Notes under the pieces: model-generated
The model's database searches: none
The model's input: only the letters and a program-made list of their open reading frames with translations
What the model was told of the DNA's origin: nothing
Program-made: the position numbers and the translations under genes
Assembly (NCBI RefSeq): GCF_026151205.1
Contig: NC_087078.1
Location: forward strand, 9,068,675-9,132,674
From: Bolinopsis microptera
Lineage: Eukaryota; Ctenophora; Tentaculata; Lobata; Bolinopsidae
DNA length: 64,000 nucleotides
Direction: 5' to 3'
Part shown: one piece after another, positions 53,166 through 64,000 of the stretch
Numbering within the stretch: the first letter of the stretch is position 1
How the letters are laid out: each line of letters opens with the position of its first letter

Positions 53166-56100
53166 TGGAATGTTTTTACTGTATTGAATTCTTGTATTTC
53201 CGCTTTATGTGCTTTATTTAGGCGCTTGCCAGTTTCTATTTGTGGAGGTTCTAATCTATAAATCCTTTTTAACAACTTTACTTAGCATGACTACATAATT
53301 TCAATAACTATGCATATATTTAAAAGTATGAAAATAACCGAAGATTCTGTAAATATAATAAATACAGACAGGTGGTCAAGCAATGACAATAGTTGATAAA
53401 TAAAAACATTACCGGTATACAATAATATGTACCCCAACATACCATTGTTACCAAGTAACCATGACAACCGGGCCTCATCTCACTACATGATACCTATCAT
53501 CATTATAGTTTACCTTCCTACAATGTTGTGTTGTCTCTTAAGCAGTAGTCGTTAGCTCAGCTTCCTCTCTCATTATCCCATATTAGGGAATATTGCCGGG
53601 TGATTATTCCATATAAGGAGTTATTACGTCCCCCGTGGTGTTTTGCCCTTATTTAAACCCCTGTACTGACTTATTGGGTCTTTTTTCTGCGCTTTTAATA
53701 AAATGTGTTAAAATTATATTCGCTCGAATTTTCACTTTATTTTAGTGTTTAACAATGCTGGTCCCCACTTGGCCCGGGTAGTCTGGGTTTAAAGTACTAG
53801 TTGGTGGGAAGGGGGGAGGGGGATAGAGGGAGGGGGAGAGGGGGCGTGGGGGGGGGGGGGGACAGAGGAGGGGGGTTAAGGTGGACAAATGAGAGGGGTT
53901 AAGGTGGACAGATGAGGGGGAAGGGGTACCAGTTCTGAAGAATCTGTAGATTGTTGGTATGCACAGGATAGTAGACATATCATGATAATAACCATTACAC
54001 ATCATCTACTAGTTTATCACGTGCTTCTTTATCTTAACCACTTTGTTCTCTTGATATCTAATCAGCTTTCTACTCACATCTTGTCATGATTATACTACTT
54101 AATAATTGTAATTACTGAGTTGTTACACTGTTATTATAGTCGAGGTTTTGTTGCCAAGACAACAGTTCCTTCACACCAACTTTGATAGTCTTTAAAGTTA
54201 TAGTACTTGGTTAAAGTTATAGTACTTGGTTGTTGTTCCCTTTGTTTCTTAGGATCTGTGTCTGTGGACAATTTGCACCATTCTGAACTTTAACCGTTTT
54301 ATTGCTGTCAGCTTATCATTCCTATTAGTGTTCTTCATCCCTCTGATTGCAAATTGTGTGCCCTAATGCTAGTTTCTTTGTTCAATAATAACCGAGTAAT
54401 GTTATTTTGCTGTGAATAATGCATGATTTTTAAGTGAGTTCATGATTATAATTTCCTTCAATTCTTATGAGTGTGGTGTTCTCTCCCGACGAACAACTTC
54501 ATTGTGAAGATTAATATAATTTCCCATGCAAATTAAATGAAATTAATACTCGGTGTACCATTTGTAGGTAATAACACAAAACAGTTTCCTGATTTACCGG
54601 GAATGCCGATTTGCTGGGGTAATTTTCTTTCCACTTATAACACCGGTTTCTCCCAACAACCCCGGTTTCTCCCAACAACCCCGGTTTCACTCAAATGTCC
54701 TGATTATTGCGTTATTATTCTGACTCGCCCAAAGAAAGATAAGACTGTTGCTGTGATAGTTTTTATTCCGTTGTTAGTTGCGACCAGATTCTTCAACTAG
54801 AGTCCCCTCTCATAGATTATTATCAAAGGTTCAGGTTATTTAAGTTACTTCATTAAACTGGATCAAATAGTGTTTTGTTCTCCTCTACTGATAGATTAAT
54901 TGGACAGAAAAGTTCTCACAATTATTGATCAGTAAACATCAGAACTACAAAACTACCTTCATATCTTAATATCCCCTCCCTTTAACATTCTCTTTATGCT
55001 TCACCATATCGTAAATGTTACGTGCTACCATTCATTTCGCTATTTTTACGTTACTTGAGACATAACAAGTAAATTTTACTGTATGAATCAGCTTTTATTT
55101 GATCTGAACAGAGTATTGTAGGCCATGAAATCTTACTAAACATACATAAGTTTAGTAAAGAAAATCCATGACCTAATGTTGTTTACTACGGTTTTTGTTC
55201 AAAGCAGCCTGCATACAAGTCTTTGTAATTTGATATGTGCGCTGCACATAGTGTGTAAAACTCAGTTGGTAATTAGCCATCAGCACCTGTCCATCGAGCT
55301 ACAATTGTGCCTTAATTGTTTTACCTCCAGTTCCTCTCTCAACTGTCAGAAGTCTATTTCAAGCGAAACTTTTCAAATGCATTGTACGCTTTAGCCTGCT
55401 GACGAATACATATAAAGTCATAGCTTGTGTTGAAAGTTGATATTGAACAGGTTCCATAAAAACAGAGTTACCAGATGACATTTTAATAGATAAAGTATCC
55501 TAGCGTAAGACCTTTTGGCGCGCTTGAATCACATGCGCCGCGCGCTGTAAAGCATGGCTTTGCTGGTTGCTTGGTAACCAAGTTGTTATTATTGAATCAG
55601 ATACCTTTCTCACATAATTGATAATATAATACCACTTTGTTTAACAGTCCGATGTAAGCAATACACTCACGAAACTTCTCTAGCATGAACAGTATTTAAA
55701 AAAAGTTTAAATCATTTAATATTTTCATTTTCCAATAGAGTTTATAGCTGCTAAAAACCCACAAGAAACACGCTAGAGCCAGAAATGTATAACTACCTTT
55801 TAACCGCCAGTAAATTTGTTTTGGAATCCAGTCTATTCAACATAAACCACTCCCAACAAGTTACATATGAAACAGTTTAAATAACAAACACGTGCAAATT
55901 AAAGATCTCAATTGAAGTCCAATCTCATCAAGCACTTCTTGACCACTCTCATTACAATTGAAGAGAAACTGTAACTAGATTTCATGTAGTACACCCTGAG
56001 CTAGCGTGCAAAGTTATTGTATTTCAGCATGTACTGGCAGAGTTTGAATTGTAATTCTGTTGTTAGATCGCACTGAATTGTGCGGTGGAAAGTTTTAACT

Positions 56101-56580
56101 CCCCACTTGGCTCCAGTTTTCGTGTTGTGTTTTAATCATTTGAGATTTACAATCTGGTTTGTTACAATTTGAACCTTAATTAGTCTTCAATCTGAGGTTT
56201 TAAGTGATAGGTTTCTCTTTTAAAATACAGTAGTCAGTTCTAATTGTTACAATCTGACCCCAGACCCCTGTCTTGACACGACAGTATATTGTAATAGAAC
56301 GTGCTGTGGCTGGCCCCACTCAGTGGGGTATACGTTACTCTCAACCTACGTCTTCTTGATCTGTTTAATAGCTTCTGTTGAACTTAATATAATTCAATAA
56401 AAGGTTAATGTGGTGTATGATATTGATAACAGTAAGGATATTATGACGATAAACACGCACCGTATTGCTATTGACGGCTCGATCAAAATGCAGTTTAGGA
56501 CGAGTGATTACCAATAAAAACTATCGCTGAATTTTACTCAGACCCATACTAAATTTCTCGGAAACATCAGAACTCCCCGA
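53166..56580. other. No gene established
   Basis: Long stretch without supported exons. 53806-53930 is a G-rich tract (GGGGGAGGGGGATAGAGGGA type). 54642-54690 is a 19-bp tandem repeat (CCGGTTTCTCCCAACAACC). 53586-53625 has a CCATATAAGG word. Confidence 0.5.
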
Positions 56581-56582
56581 AT

Positions 56583-57536
56583 GTCTGGTTCTTCCCCACG
56601 TCCCGCTCTTAGACCAGCTGTTTTATCAGAGTCCCAGGGTAGGTTACCGACCAGTACCATTACTCTCAAACTCTTTTAGTTACCATGACAACTGATATAC
56701 TATACGTGGATACTGGATACACTATACGTTAAATACGTGTATCCTGATCTGATATCATCTGTGATTCTTCTTGACTGCTACATCTTGTTAACTTTACTAT
56801 AAAAGAGACACGGATATATTGATAGCTAAATGTAAAGCAGGCACTGTTATTATTGCTGTTGCGTTACTATGGCAACTGTTACTATGGCAACTGACTGCAT
56901 GTGAGCCTCTTTTCACCTGTCAAACCACAGTCTTGTTGAAAATTATCATAAACCTGAATAACAATGATCTGATCAATTAATTGCCTGACGATAGTTCCGG
57001 CTTTGGCATATTTACGTTTTATGCATATAACATTACAGAATTTAAGTCCTGGACCAACCAAATTTCGCAAGATTTCAGATTTGCTCGAACTCAAATAGAC
57101 CTGGGATGTAAGTATGGAAATTGTACGATGTATTATTTATTGGATGTTTGCTTGGTTGGTCCACAACTTTACCTAACTTGTTATTTCGTGATTAACTTGC
57201 TTTTAATTGTACGATACAACGTTTGATGTTCTGTTGTTTTGTAGTGACTATCAGTTTGCTTTTATTATCTATTTGCCAATATCTAGGTATAGTAAATGTA
57301 TTACATGTGACAATTTTCGAAACAAAACAGAGTTCAATAAAATTAGAATTCTCTATTGGATTTCTCCCGTTTTAAATTTTTTCTTCTTGATATTCTGCTG
57401 AATTTTTATATTTTGTTTAACCAAAGAAGCTCACATAACAATAATCTAATGTGTAGTGACCATGACAACAAGCTAACATAACACATGTTCAGCAGGTTTA
57501 ATGTGAAAGTAAAAGCTAAAGTGAAAGTGGAATGTG
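56583..57536 (+). other. Upstream region of the anoctamin-like exons; one start-exon candidate
   Basis: At 56581-56639 an ATG frame reads MSGSSPRPALRPAVLSESQ and meets a good donor (CCCAGG/GTAGGT). A second strong donor (GGGAT/GTAAGTATG) lies at 57107-57111. I could not join either to the exon at 57537 in frame. Confidence 0.25.
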
Positions 57537-58609
57537 ATGACCCAGATCTCCCCCCGTAGTTCTCTCATTCCTCCAATAAAAAACGAGCACCACAAAAAGC
57601 AACCAATCAGAAGCCAGAACAGACGCTTCTCTCACGTGACACGTGACAAGAAGATCAGGAGTAGTAACCATAGCAACATGGTTATTAATGAGGAGACTGT
57701 ACAGATCCCCTGGAACTCTGATGATAGTTTAGATAAGCTAACTTACCACCACCCTGTCTACACATCACGAGACCGCGTGACTTCCTCAAACCACGTGATC
57801 AGTCCGAACCACGTGATCAGTCCGAACCACGTGATCAGTCCGAACCACGTGACTGATGAGCAATTGAAGAGGAACAATGTGCTATCAGATGAACTAGCCC
57901 TCATAAACAAAAACAACATAACCCCCCTACACAACTGGGACGTTATACAGCCAATACCCCCCTCAACTCAGATCTCTCCCTCCACTCAGACCACCCCCTC
58001 AACTCAGACCACGCCCACAGAGAAGCAGGGGTCCATAGACCAATACTCAACCCCCCTCTCTTACGAGGGGTCAGATTGGGGGGTGTTAGGGGGCGTTGTC
58101 GGGGGTGTTTCCCAGTTAGGGGGTAAAAGGAGGAGAGTGGCGAGTGTGGTGATGGACTCTTATGTGGTCCTTACTTATAATAACAGAGAACAGGATACCC
58201 AGATACTTAGGTGAGTTCTCGCCTCATTAGGTTATGTTACTAAGGTGGGTCACCACTCACCATGGTAACAAGGTGAGTCACCATGGTAACATTACCTGGT
58301 ATGGTGCGATTAGTGACGCTACTATTAGTGACACTACTATATCTTTATATAATTAGGTTATCTTACAGATTTAGCAATGATATGCTATATATTTTATTTG
58401 CTACTTGAACCAAGGTGACATAAAACGTTGTCCCAAGGTTAAGAAGACAGTACGAGGAAGTATTACAAAGTGAAGGGTTCCAGCTCAAGTTTCTGAGAAG
58501 TAAGATAAACGCGTGCTTCACCTTCATGATAGTCCAGAACACCTTCAAGAAGCTTGCGGAGTTAGCTGAGCTCCTTTATCTCCAACTTCCACTGGTCTAT
58601 GATGACATG
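57537..58609 (+). CDS. Anoctamin/TMEM16-like N-terminus, partial, two exons
   Basis: Exon 1 is 57537-58210 and exon 2 about 58444-58609, joined in phase 2 (the AAGAAG acceptor allows two forms differing by one Arg). Exon 1 is mostly disordered: a 4x NHVISP repeat, STQTTP repeats and Gly-rich text. It then turns into MDSYVVLTYNNREQDTQILR. Exon 2 continues RQYEEVLQSEGFQLKFLRSK, then a segment ending LAELLYLQLPLVYDDM. The order YVL-Y..., RR-x-YE-x-x-L-x-x-x-G, and a final AE-x-L-x-L-x-x-P matches the cytoplasmic dimerisation domain of anoctamins, which are calcium-activated channels or scramblases. No transmembrane exons were found up to 64000, so the rest lies beyond the window, in very short exons, or is lost. 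The assignment rests on a divergent match. Confidence 0.55.
57789..57852 (+). repeat. 18-bp coding minisatellite with CACGTG
   Basis: AACCACGTGATCAGTCCG, three full copies and a fourth partial one, in frame inside anoctamin-like exon 1, encoding NHVISP repeats. Confidence 0.92.
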
Positions 58610-60384
58610 GTGAGATATTTACTTACCATATATGGTCATATTACCATGGCAACATTTCCATGTAATACAAGAAGTAGCCAGGTTGTAGAAAGTTACAACT
58701 CCTATAATATTGGTACATTCGATAGCAGCTGGGGGACCCTAAACAGAATGCCAGGGTCTTGCTGCTTACCCCCTCCCCCTCAGCCTTTAAATAGGAGGAT
58801 TATAGAATCAGCCCCGTCCATATATAATATGGAGCGTCATGGCTCATGTGATATATTCCGTAAAGTCAGCACGCGCGCGGCGCGTTTGTTTATTTCGTGT
58901 AAAAGGTTCCATTTGTCCGGGACCGGAAATAAACGTTTTGATGAAGGATTATAATATAAGGATTTATGATTAAGGATCATGAAATAATCTGGTTTACGAA
59001 GATGCCCCCTGTAAAACTGTTGAATATCTCATATTTGTGTGTCCTGGGCCGTAATACTACAGGTTACCTAGGTTACCTGGTAGTGGTACCTACATAATAC
59101 ATATAGTAGGTATGTGCTAGGTATTTGCATTGTTAATTGTACCTTCATCCGATGGTTCGAGTGGATATCGTTGCTGGTCGGGTGCCATAGGATCGATGAG
59201 CTTCATTAAGACTGTATGGAGTGCCATTTCAAGATTATTAACAATTTTGTTTTATATTTGTGAGTCTCACCCTGCTCACTGCTGTTTTCAGCAGGGTGAG
59301 ACTAATAATTAATGATTATTATTAATTTCTGCGAATCTCTCCTCGTCAGAAACAGTTTCGTAATGATAAAAACTAATACAAAAAGTTTTGGAGAAATGTC
59401 AACTTGCGTGTATAGTGGATTAGTAAATTGCTTGATTGTGTGACCTAGTAAGATGTGTAGTGTGTACTGGGACTCTATCTACAGAGGGTTATACGTTACT
59501 GCATACTATCTACGTGCTACTTTCATAGTTCATCGTTTGTCTTGTAAGTACGTTTTTATCGGTTACAATTACAAATATACTACTACAGATGCCTACTACT
59601 ACGAAACTATTCAAATTGTACGAGAAGATTTCAGTAGGAATATTGACTGTCCAGCTCTTAAATAATCCAGGGTTGAGTTAAAAGAGATTTACTATTCCTG
59701 TAGACATGAAATAGCGGCTCTCTTTTTACGGCCATCATGTAAAGTTTTGATACCTTCAACAGTACTGTAGCACTATAATTTAAATGATACTCCTGTCGAT
59801 GGCCGTAAAAATCCGAAACTAGTTTCATAAGCGGATCGCCTTGAGAAACGTCTATTTGAGTTTATTTTCTAGGGCCCTCTGGCCTCTTGGTAAGAAACCA
59901 TGGTCCATGAGGATAGCACGTCTAGAAGAACTTTTTACGTCTTGTTATAGTTCATATATTAGGACGCAATGAAACTACCGGACCACGATGTATGGGGACT
60001 TGCCACCCCATGGCAACATTAAAATATATCGACTCTGTTACAACGTTTCCTGTTAATATAAAACTCCGTTACAAAATGAACTGGGATCTGGCAATACTAC
60101 ACCTTAGTTCGATAAAATATGATAAAATATGATATCAAGCTTAATTCAATTTCAAATTGGACTGTATTTCATTTTCTAGTATATTTTAGAGCTACTCCTA
60201 TTTATTTTTTACTCTTTAGTTAGTCTTCTTTGAATAACGTCTCTTCTCTCATATAATCAAGTGTTGTTGTTAGTTAAATTACATTTGTACTTTGTAGTTT
60301 GTTAATTTGATCTCATATCAGAAGTAACGTCCTATAGCAAGGATATAGCCAAAATCACCGTTATAGAGACTATCTGAAGAGAGT
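58610..60384. other. No gene established downstream of the anoctamin-like exons
   Basis: A strong acceptor-like tract (CCCCCTCCCCCTCAG, 58779-58793) is followed by an open frame PLNRRIIESAPSIYNMERHG, in phase with exon 2 but without anoctamin similarity. A 14-bp-stem hairpin lies at 59263-59303 (AGTCTCACCCTGCT / AGCAGGGTGAGACT). Confidence 0.35.
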
Positions 60385-60650
60385 ACTACCTGGTTACTAG
60401 GTTACTATCTGGTTACTAGGTTACTTCCTGGTTACTAGGTTACTATCTGGTTACTAGGTTACTATCTGGTTACTAGGTTACACTACCTGGTTACTAGGTT
60501 ACTATCTGGTTACTAGATAACACTACCTGGTTACTAGGTTACTATCTGGTTACTAGGTAACACAACCTGGTTACTAGGTTACTATCTGGTTACTAGGTTA
60601 CTATCTGGTTACTAGGTTACTATCTGGTTACTAGGTAACACGACCTGGGC
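60385..60650. repeat. 19-bp tandem repeat TACTAGGTTACTATCTGGT
   Basis: About 13 units; some have TAACACTACC in place of TTACTATC. Confidence 0.93.
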
Positions 60651-60664
60651 AGCCTCTTTTTTAG

Positions 60665-60684
60665 CACGTGATGCCCATATAAGG
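60665..60684 (+). promoter_or_regulatory. E-box plus TATA/CArG module, copy 2
   Basis: Same 20 bases as 49178-49197. Here the TATAAGG word lies about 40 bp upstream of an ATG that opens a candidate first exon (60722), a spacing that would suit a core promoter. Confidence 0.5.
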
Positions 60685-60721
60685 AGCTTAAACACACCGG
60701 AGTGGACGAGATAACGAAATA

Positions 60722-60813
60722 ATGCACAGCATATGTGTACTATATAGTTTCCTGCACAGATTTTGCAGATTTATATTAAGGTCGCAACTGTCCGGGCCAA
60801 GTGAAACCTTCAA
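60722..60813 (+). CDS. Candidate first exon
   Basis: ATG opens 30 codons, MHSICVLYSFLHRFCRFILR and SQLSGPSETF, ending at a consensus donor (TTCAA/GTGAGT, phase 2). The N-terminus is hydrophobic and could be a signal anchor. No second exon was found before the repeat element at 61609. Confidence 0.25.
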
Positions 60814-61218
60814 GTGAGTATTATTAGTAGAGATACAGAACTCCTTGAAGAGCACATTGGATCGTAGCTGTCAAATTGGGTACATTCTTGTAATTTCTAT
60901 ATACTTATATCTTTGTACACTGTACACATGTTTCCATATCTTGATATGATCCACTATAGTCTTGATATAATCTAGATACAATTTCTACATATTTCCACCC
61001 CAATTCATATATATTACTCGTCATCTTAACTAGCTAATATACCAAGTTAACAGTCGAACAGTATAGAAATAAGAACAGTAACCTTGGTAACTTTGGCAAC
61101 AGTAGAACAGTCACATCTGATTTTGTACACTTGTTTTGTTTTCTCTCTAGGTCACTTGCGATCTTGTTATTGGTAATATTCGGACCTACTCAATATTAAA
61201 TTTACTTGTGTCAACTTT

Positions 61219-61238
61219 CCTTATATGGGCATCACGTG
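61219..61238 (-). promoter_or_regulatory. E-box plus TATA/CArG module, copy 3
   Basis: Reverse complement of the 20-base module seen at 49178 and 60665. Copies 2 and 3 face each other about 535 bp apart. Confidence 0.5.
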
Positions 61239-61608
61239 TTACCTCCTAACTTATATGTCTGATATAAGCTAGGAGGTAGGAGAGAGATTAGTTCATCAAA
61301 ACAAGTGCACATTCCTGTGAAACTGATCTCTGTTATGTTACTGATCTCTCTAAACTAGGATACTCGATATCTTGATACTATTATCTACTAACACCACACA
61401 CTGCTGACACTGGTAGAGTACTATATCACAGTGACTCTGATAATGCACTACTATAGCACTAGTTTCACACTTCATACGGTGTAACCAGTATATCTAGTTA
61501 CTTGTTATTTGTTTATTTTATTTTTGTTTTATCTATTTATCGATTTAGTTATTTCGCTAGTTTGCATTTTTCATGGTATTTATTCCTGATGGTATTTATT
61601 TCAAAAAT
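61239..61608. other. No gene seen
   Basis: AT-rich. It ends in CATGGTATTTATT-type words also found beyond 63783, so the next element inserted into a small local repeat. Confidence 0.5.
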
Positions 61609-62244
61609 GGGGGGGGGGGGGGGGGGGGGCAACCATATTAAAGTATATTAAAGTATATCCACCAGCGTGCGCTTTTTCGCATAGCGGGCTCTCACCAGCC
61701 CGCTGTCAAAGGGCCCGATATCTCTACAGCCCGCTCATGATATAGCCCGCTAACAAGTGACATTTAATTTGACCAGTAGCAATATAGCCCGGAGTTCTCT
61801 ATAATATTTTCAGTTTCTGTATCGTGTCCATGTGAAATTCCTTATTACACTGACTATATATACATTTTATTTTTGTGTCCGGTAGGGCTGCTCATGCAGC
61901 TCGTGAGCAGATGACATGATACTTTGATTTATATCAAAGTTATTATAACACACTACATAATACACATCAGCACTATTATCCCCCTATATTATTGATATTC
62001 ATCGTCACTGACATTACATTCATTATTCCCACGGCCCAGGAATGCAGTGCATCTCCAGCCCCTATATACGACACAGCCCTTTATGATTGGCTTACATTGA
62101 ACACGTGACGTATTACCATGGTTACAACAATTAGTGGCGACCTTTTCTAGAGTTGGCTTTTATACAAGCTCCATTGTTTATTTATAAAATTATATATTAA
62201 CTGTAATACGCCCGCTGGTGGATATAATCCACATCACCTCGACC

Positions 62245-62385
62245 CGCGGGCGGAAAAATCGTATAGCACTCGGGCCCGATGGGCCCTCCGTGCTATACGA
62301 AAATATGTCCTCCTCGGGCTAGCGCCCTCGGGGACATATGAAATATTGCACGCGCGTGCGCGTGCAATATTTTGTTCCGCCCGCG
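62245..62385. other. Cloverleaf of three hairpins closed by an outer stem
   Basis: Outer stem CGCGGGCGGAA (62245-62255) with TTCCGCCCGCG (62375-62385). Arm 1: TCGTATAGCAC (62259-62269) with GTGCTATACGA (62290-62300), extended by GGGCCC/GGGCCC. Arm 2: ATATGTCC (62303-62310) with GGACATAT (62332-62339), tipped by GGGC/GCCC. Arm 3: AAATATTGCACGCG (62341-62354) with CGCGTGCAATATTT (62359-62372). Pairing is nearly complete with only a few unpaired bases at the junction. Confidence 0.93.
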
Positions 62386-63448
62386 AGTCTCCGGTGATAT
62401 GTATATATATCCCCGGGTCAAAATCGGAAAAAATCCTACATTTTAATATACTTTAATATACCTACAAATTACAATTAGAAGATTTATATTCTTCGTTAAG
62501 ATTTACATGATGAACTATATTTTTCACTCAGATTCGCAAGATAAGCCTGTTTTAGGAATAGTACATGAATTTCCATCCAGATTGGTCAAAAATTGGCTGA
62601 GCTATGAGCTTAAAACAGTATGCCCATATTTGGGCATACGGTTTTGCCCAAATTTGCCCAAATTCGCTTTTCAAAAATTATAAATTATTTTAATATTGTT
62701 GCCAAATGGTACATGCCCGTACATTAGCAAAAGATTTCAGGCAGGGGACATGCCGATCTGGCAGGGGTATACCAAACTTCTTAAACTTTCACTTACAGGA
62801 GACAAAATAGGTCACAAAAATTCTATTGTATCGATCTTGGCCGATTAGGGCATATTGTCCACCCCATTTATATTGCTGTCTTTGTTATTTAATTATCAAT
62901 GGTTATTGTTATATTATATATTACTATCTTACAGTACTACTAGCTGTCTTTTGTAGTACATGCCCTGCTTCCTTCCATTCCTAAACTACCTTACAAGCTC
63001 TTCCTCTTTTACACCCTTTTCACTCACTTCATTTCACTCATTCACTTCATATCTTATTACCACAGTATCTGCCAAAACCAACATGGCCCATGTGGAAGGG
63101 GGCCTTGACGTTGTTTACCACTTGGCCCTGCATCCCAAGCTGACGGTCGGCTTCCACTCTCTAAAAACATACCTTCAGTGAAGGCAGATGGTCAACAAAT
63201 AGCGATGCTAGAGCTTGGTGTGAACAAATCTTGACCTACTTTCACACCTTTGGGACGACTCTCGCAAATGCGAGAGTAATGACCCCGGGGAGGGCCCCAT
63301 TGGTTTTAGTAGGTTGCATGTTATTAAAAAAATTTAAATTTTTTTTTTTTTTCAATTCGCTTTTGCCCAAATTCGATAAAATTTCAATATTTTTTAATGA
63401 GACTAACTCTATGTGAAAGATATAACTCAGTGTTTGTTGAATATATTG

Positions 63449-63575
63449 GATACTAAGTAAAAAGACCTCCATGAACAAAATTGGGAAAATTGCACATAAT
63501 ATCTCGGTTCGGAATACTAGCCAAAATGACTTCATTAAAATTGAAATAACTCCATCAGTTTTCAATATTTTTTCA
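63449..63575. repeat. Dispersed repeat shared with 37868-37990
   Basis: TTGGATACTAAGTAAAAAGA, AATATCTCGGTTCGG and AATACTAGCCAAAATGACTT. It lies inside the composite element. Confidence 0.85.
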
Positions 63576-63782
63576 AGAACTTTTTGGAAACGATTAAGAA
63601 TTGCATTTCAAGCTTATTTTGGGCAACAATTTTTGATGTAGGCCTCCAAGGAGATAGGGATATATTAAAGTATATTGTAGGTATATTAAAGTATATTAAA
63701 GTATATCCCCGGGTCATAATCGGGAAAAATCCTACCTTTTTATATACTTTAATATGGTTGTGCCCCCCCCCCCCCCCCCCCC

Positions 63783-64000
63783 AATATCTTATTTATCGTA
63801 GTATTTATTTTCATGGCATTTACTTTCATGGTATTTCATGGTATTTCTTTTATCCGTGTATCTCTTAATTAATATATAATTAGTGAACATTTCCATTTTT
63901 CAGCGGTTCATTTCTCCGTGTTTCTACTCTTCACACGTATAAATATAATTACTCCTAATTTAAGGTTGTTCTATACCTATACATCTGTTATTACCGGATA
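63783..64000. other. No gene seen
   Basis: AT-rich flank with repeated CATGGTATTT words, matching the left flank of the composite element. Confidence 0.6.

Larger units (their letters stand above)
61609..63782. mobile_element. 2.2-kb G-run-ended composite element
   Basis: About 21 G followed by CAACCATATTAAAGTATATT at the left; at the right TATACTTTAATATGGTTG plus TG and about 20 C. No clear TSD (possibly AAT). The inner piece CCCGGGTCAAAATCGG near 62410 is directly repeated as CCCGGGTCATAATCGG near 63710, and TATATCCACCAGCG near 61655 is inverted at about 62209-62226, so it is probably nested. No transposase recognised. It contains the cloverleaf at 62245-62385. Confidence 0.7.

Noticed and set aside
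52868-53275. 135-codon minus frame
   Set aside because: No domain or splice support, and it overlaps a tRNA-like repeat fragment.

Overview
The window is AT-rich nuclear DNA from a multicellular animal. It holds spliced genes with GT-AG introns, animal-type secreted domains (collagen, beta/gamma-crystallin, F5/8-type lectin), a metazoan nucleotide-sugar transporter, TTAGGG-like tracts, many microsatellites and a dense load of mobile elements. I cannot name the species. An invertebrate is most likely, because intact Penelope-like elements with an N-terminal endonuclease are typical of invertebrate genomes.

Layout. 1-3.3 kb: repeats and two isolated exon candidates. 4.0-8.6 kb: a nearly intact Penelope-like retroelement with 725-bp flanking direct repeats. 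9.4-15 kb: a small plus-strand gene converging on a 3-exon minus-strand gene, then a 5-exon secreted lectin-like gene on the minus strand. 16.3-18.6 kb: tandem repeats. 19.9-21.2 kb: a complete 3-exon SLC35B4 orthologue. 23.2-24.4 kb: a minus-strand disordered 402-residue protein. 26.2-40.4 kb: a transposon-rich block with a 9-bp-TSD long-TIR element, a 233-bp satellite, a 2.9-kb GC-rich long-TIR element with an 8-bp TSD, a TTA-TSD MITE, a tandem exon duplication, a broken second Penelope-like element split by a MITE, and telomere-like repeats. 42.5-47.4 kb: a 6-exon unrecognised gene. 47.8-48.1 kb: a perfect 166-bp-arm palindrome. 50.3-51.9 kb: a complete secreted beta/gamma-crystallin plus collagen gene. 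57.5-58.6 kb: two exons resembling the anoctamin N-terminus. 61.6-63.8 kb: a G-run-ended element carrying a cloverleaf of DNA hairpins.

Gene models were assembled by hand from reading frame, splice consensus and phase agreement. Totals divisible by three and agreement of every junction phase are the main support. The genes do not form an operon or an evident pathway. The crystallin-collagen and lectin-like genes both encode secreted proteins built from phase-1 exon modules. The most unusual material is structural DNA: the perfect palindrome, the cloverleaf, the G-run-ended elements and the GC-rich long-TIR element.
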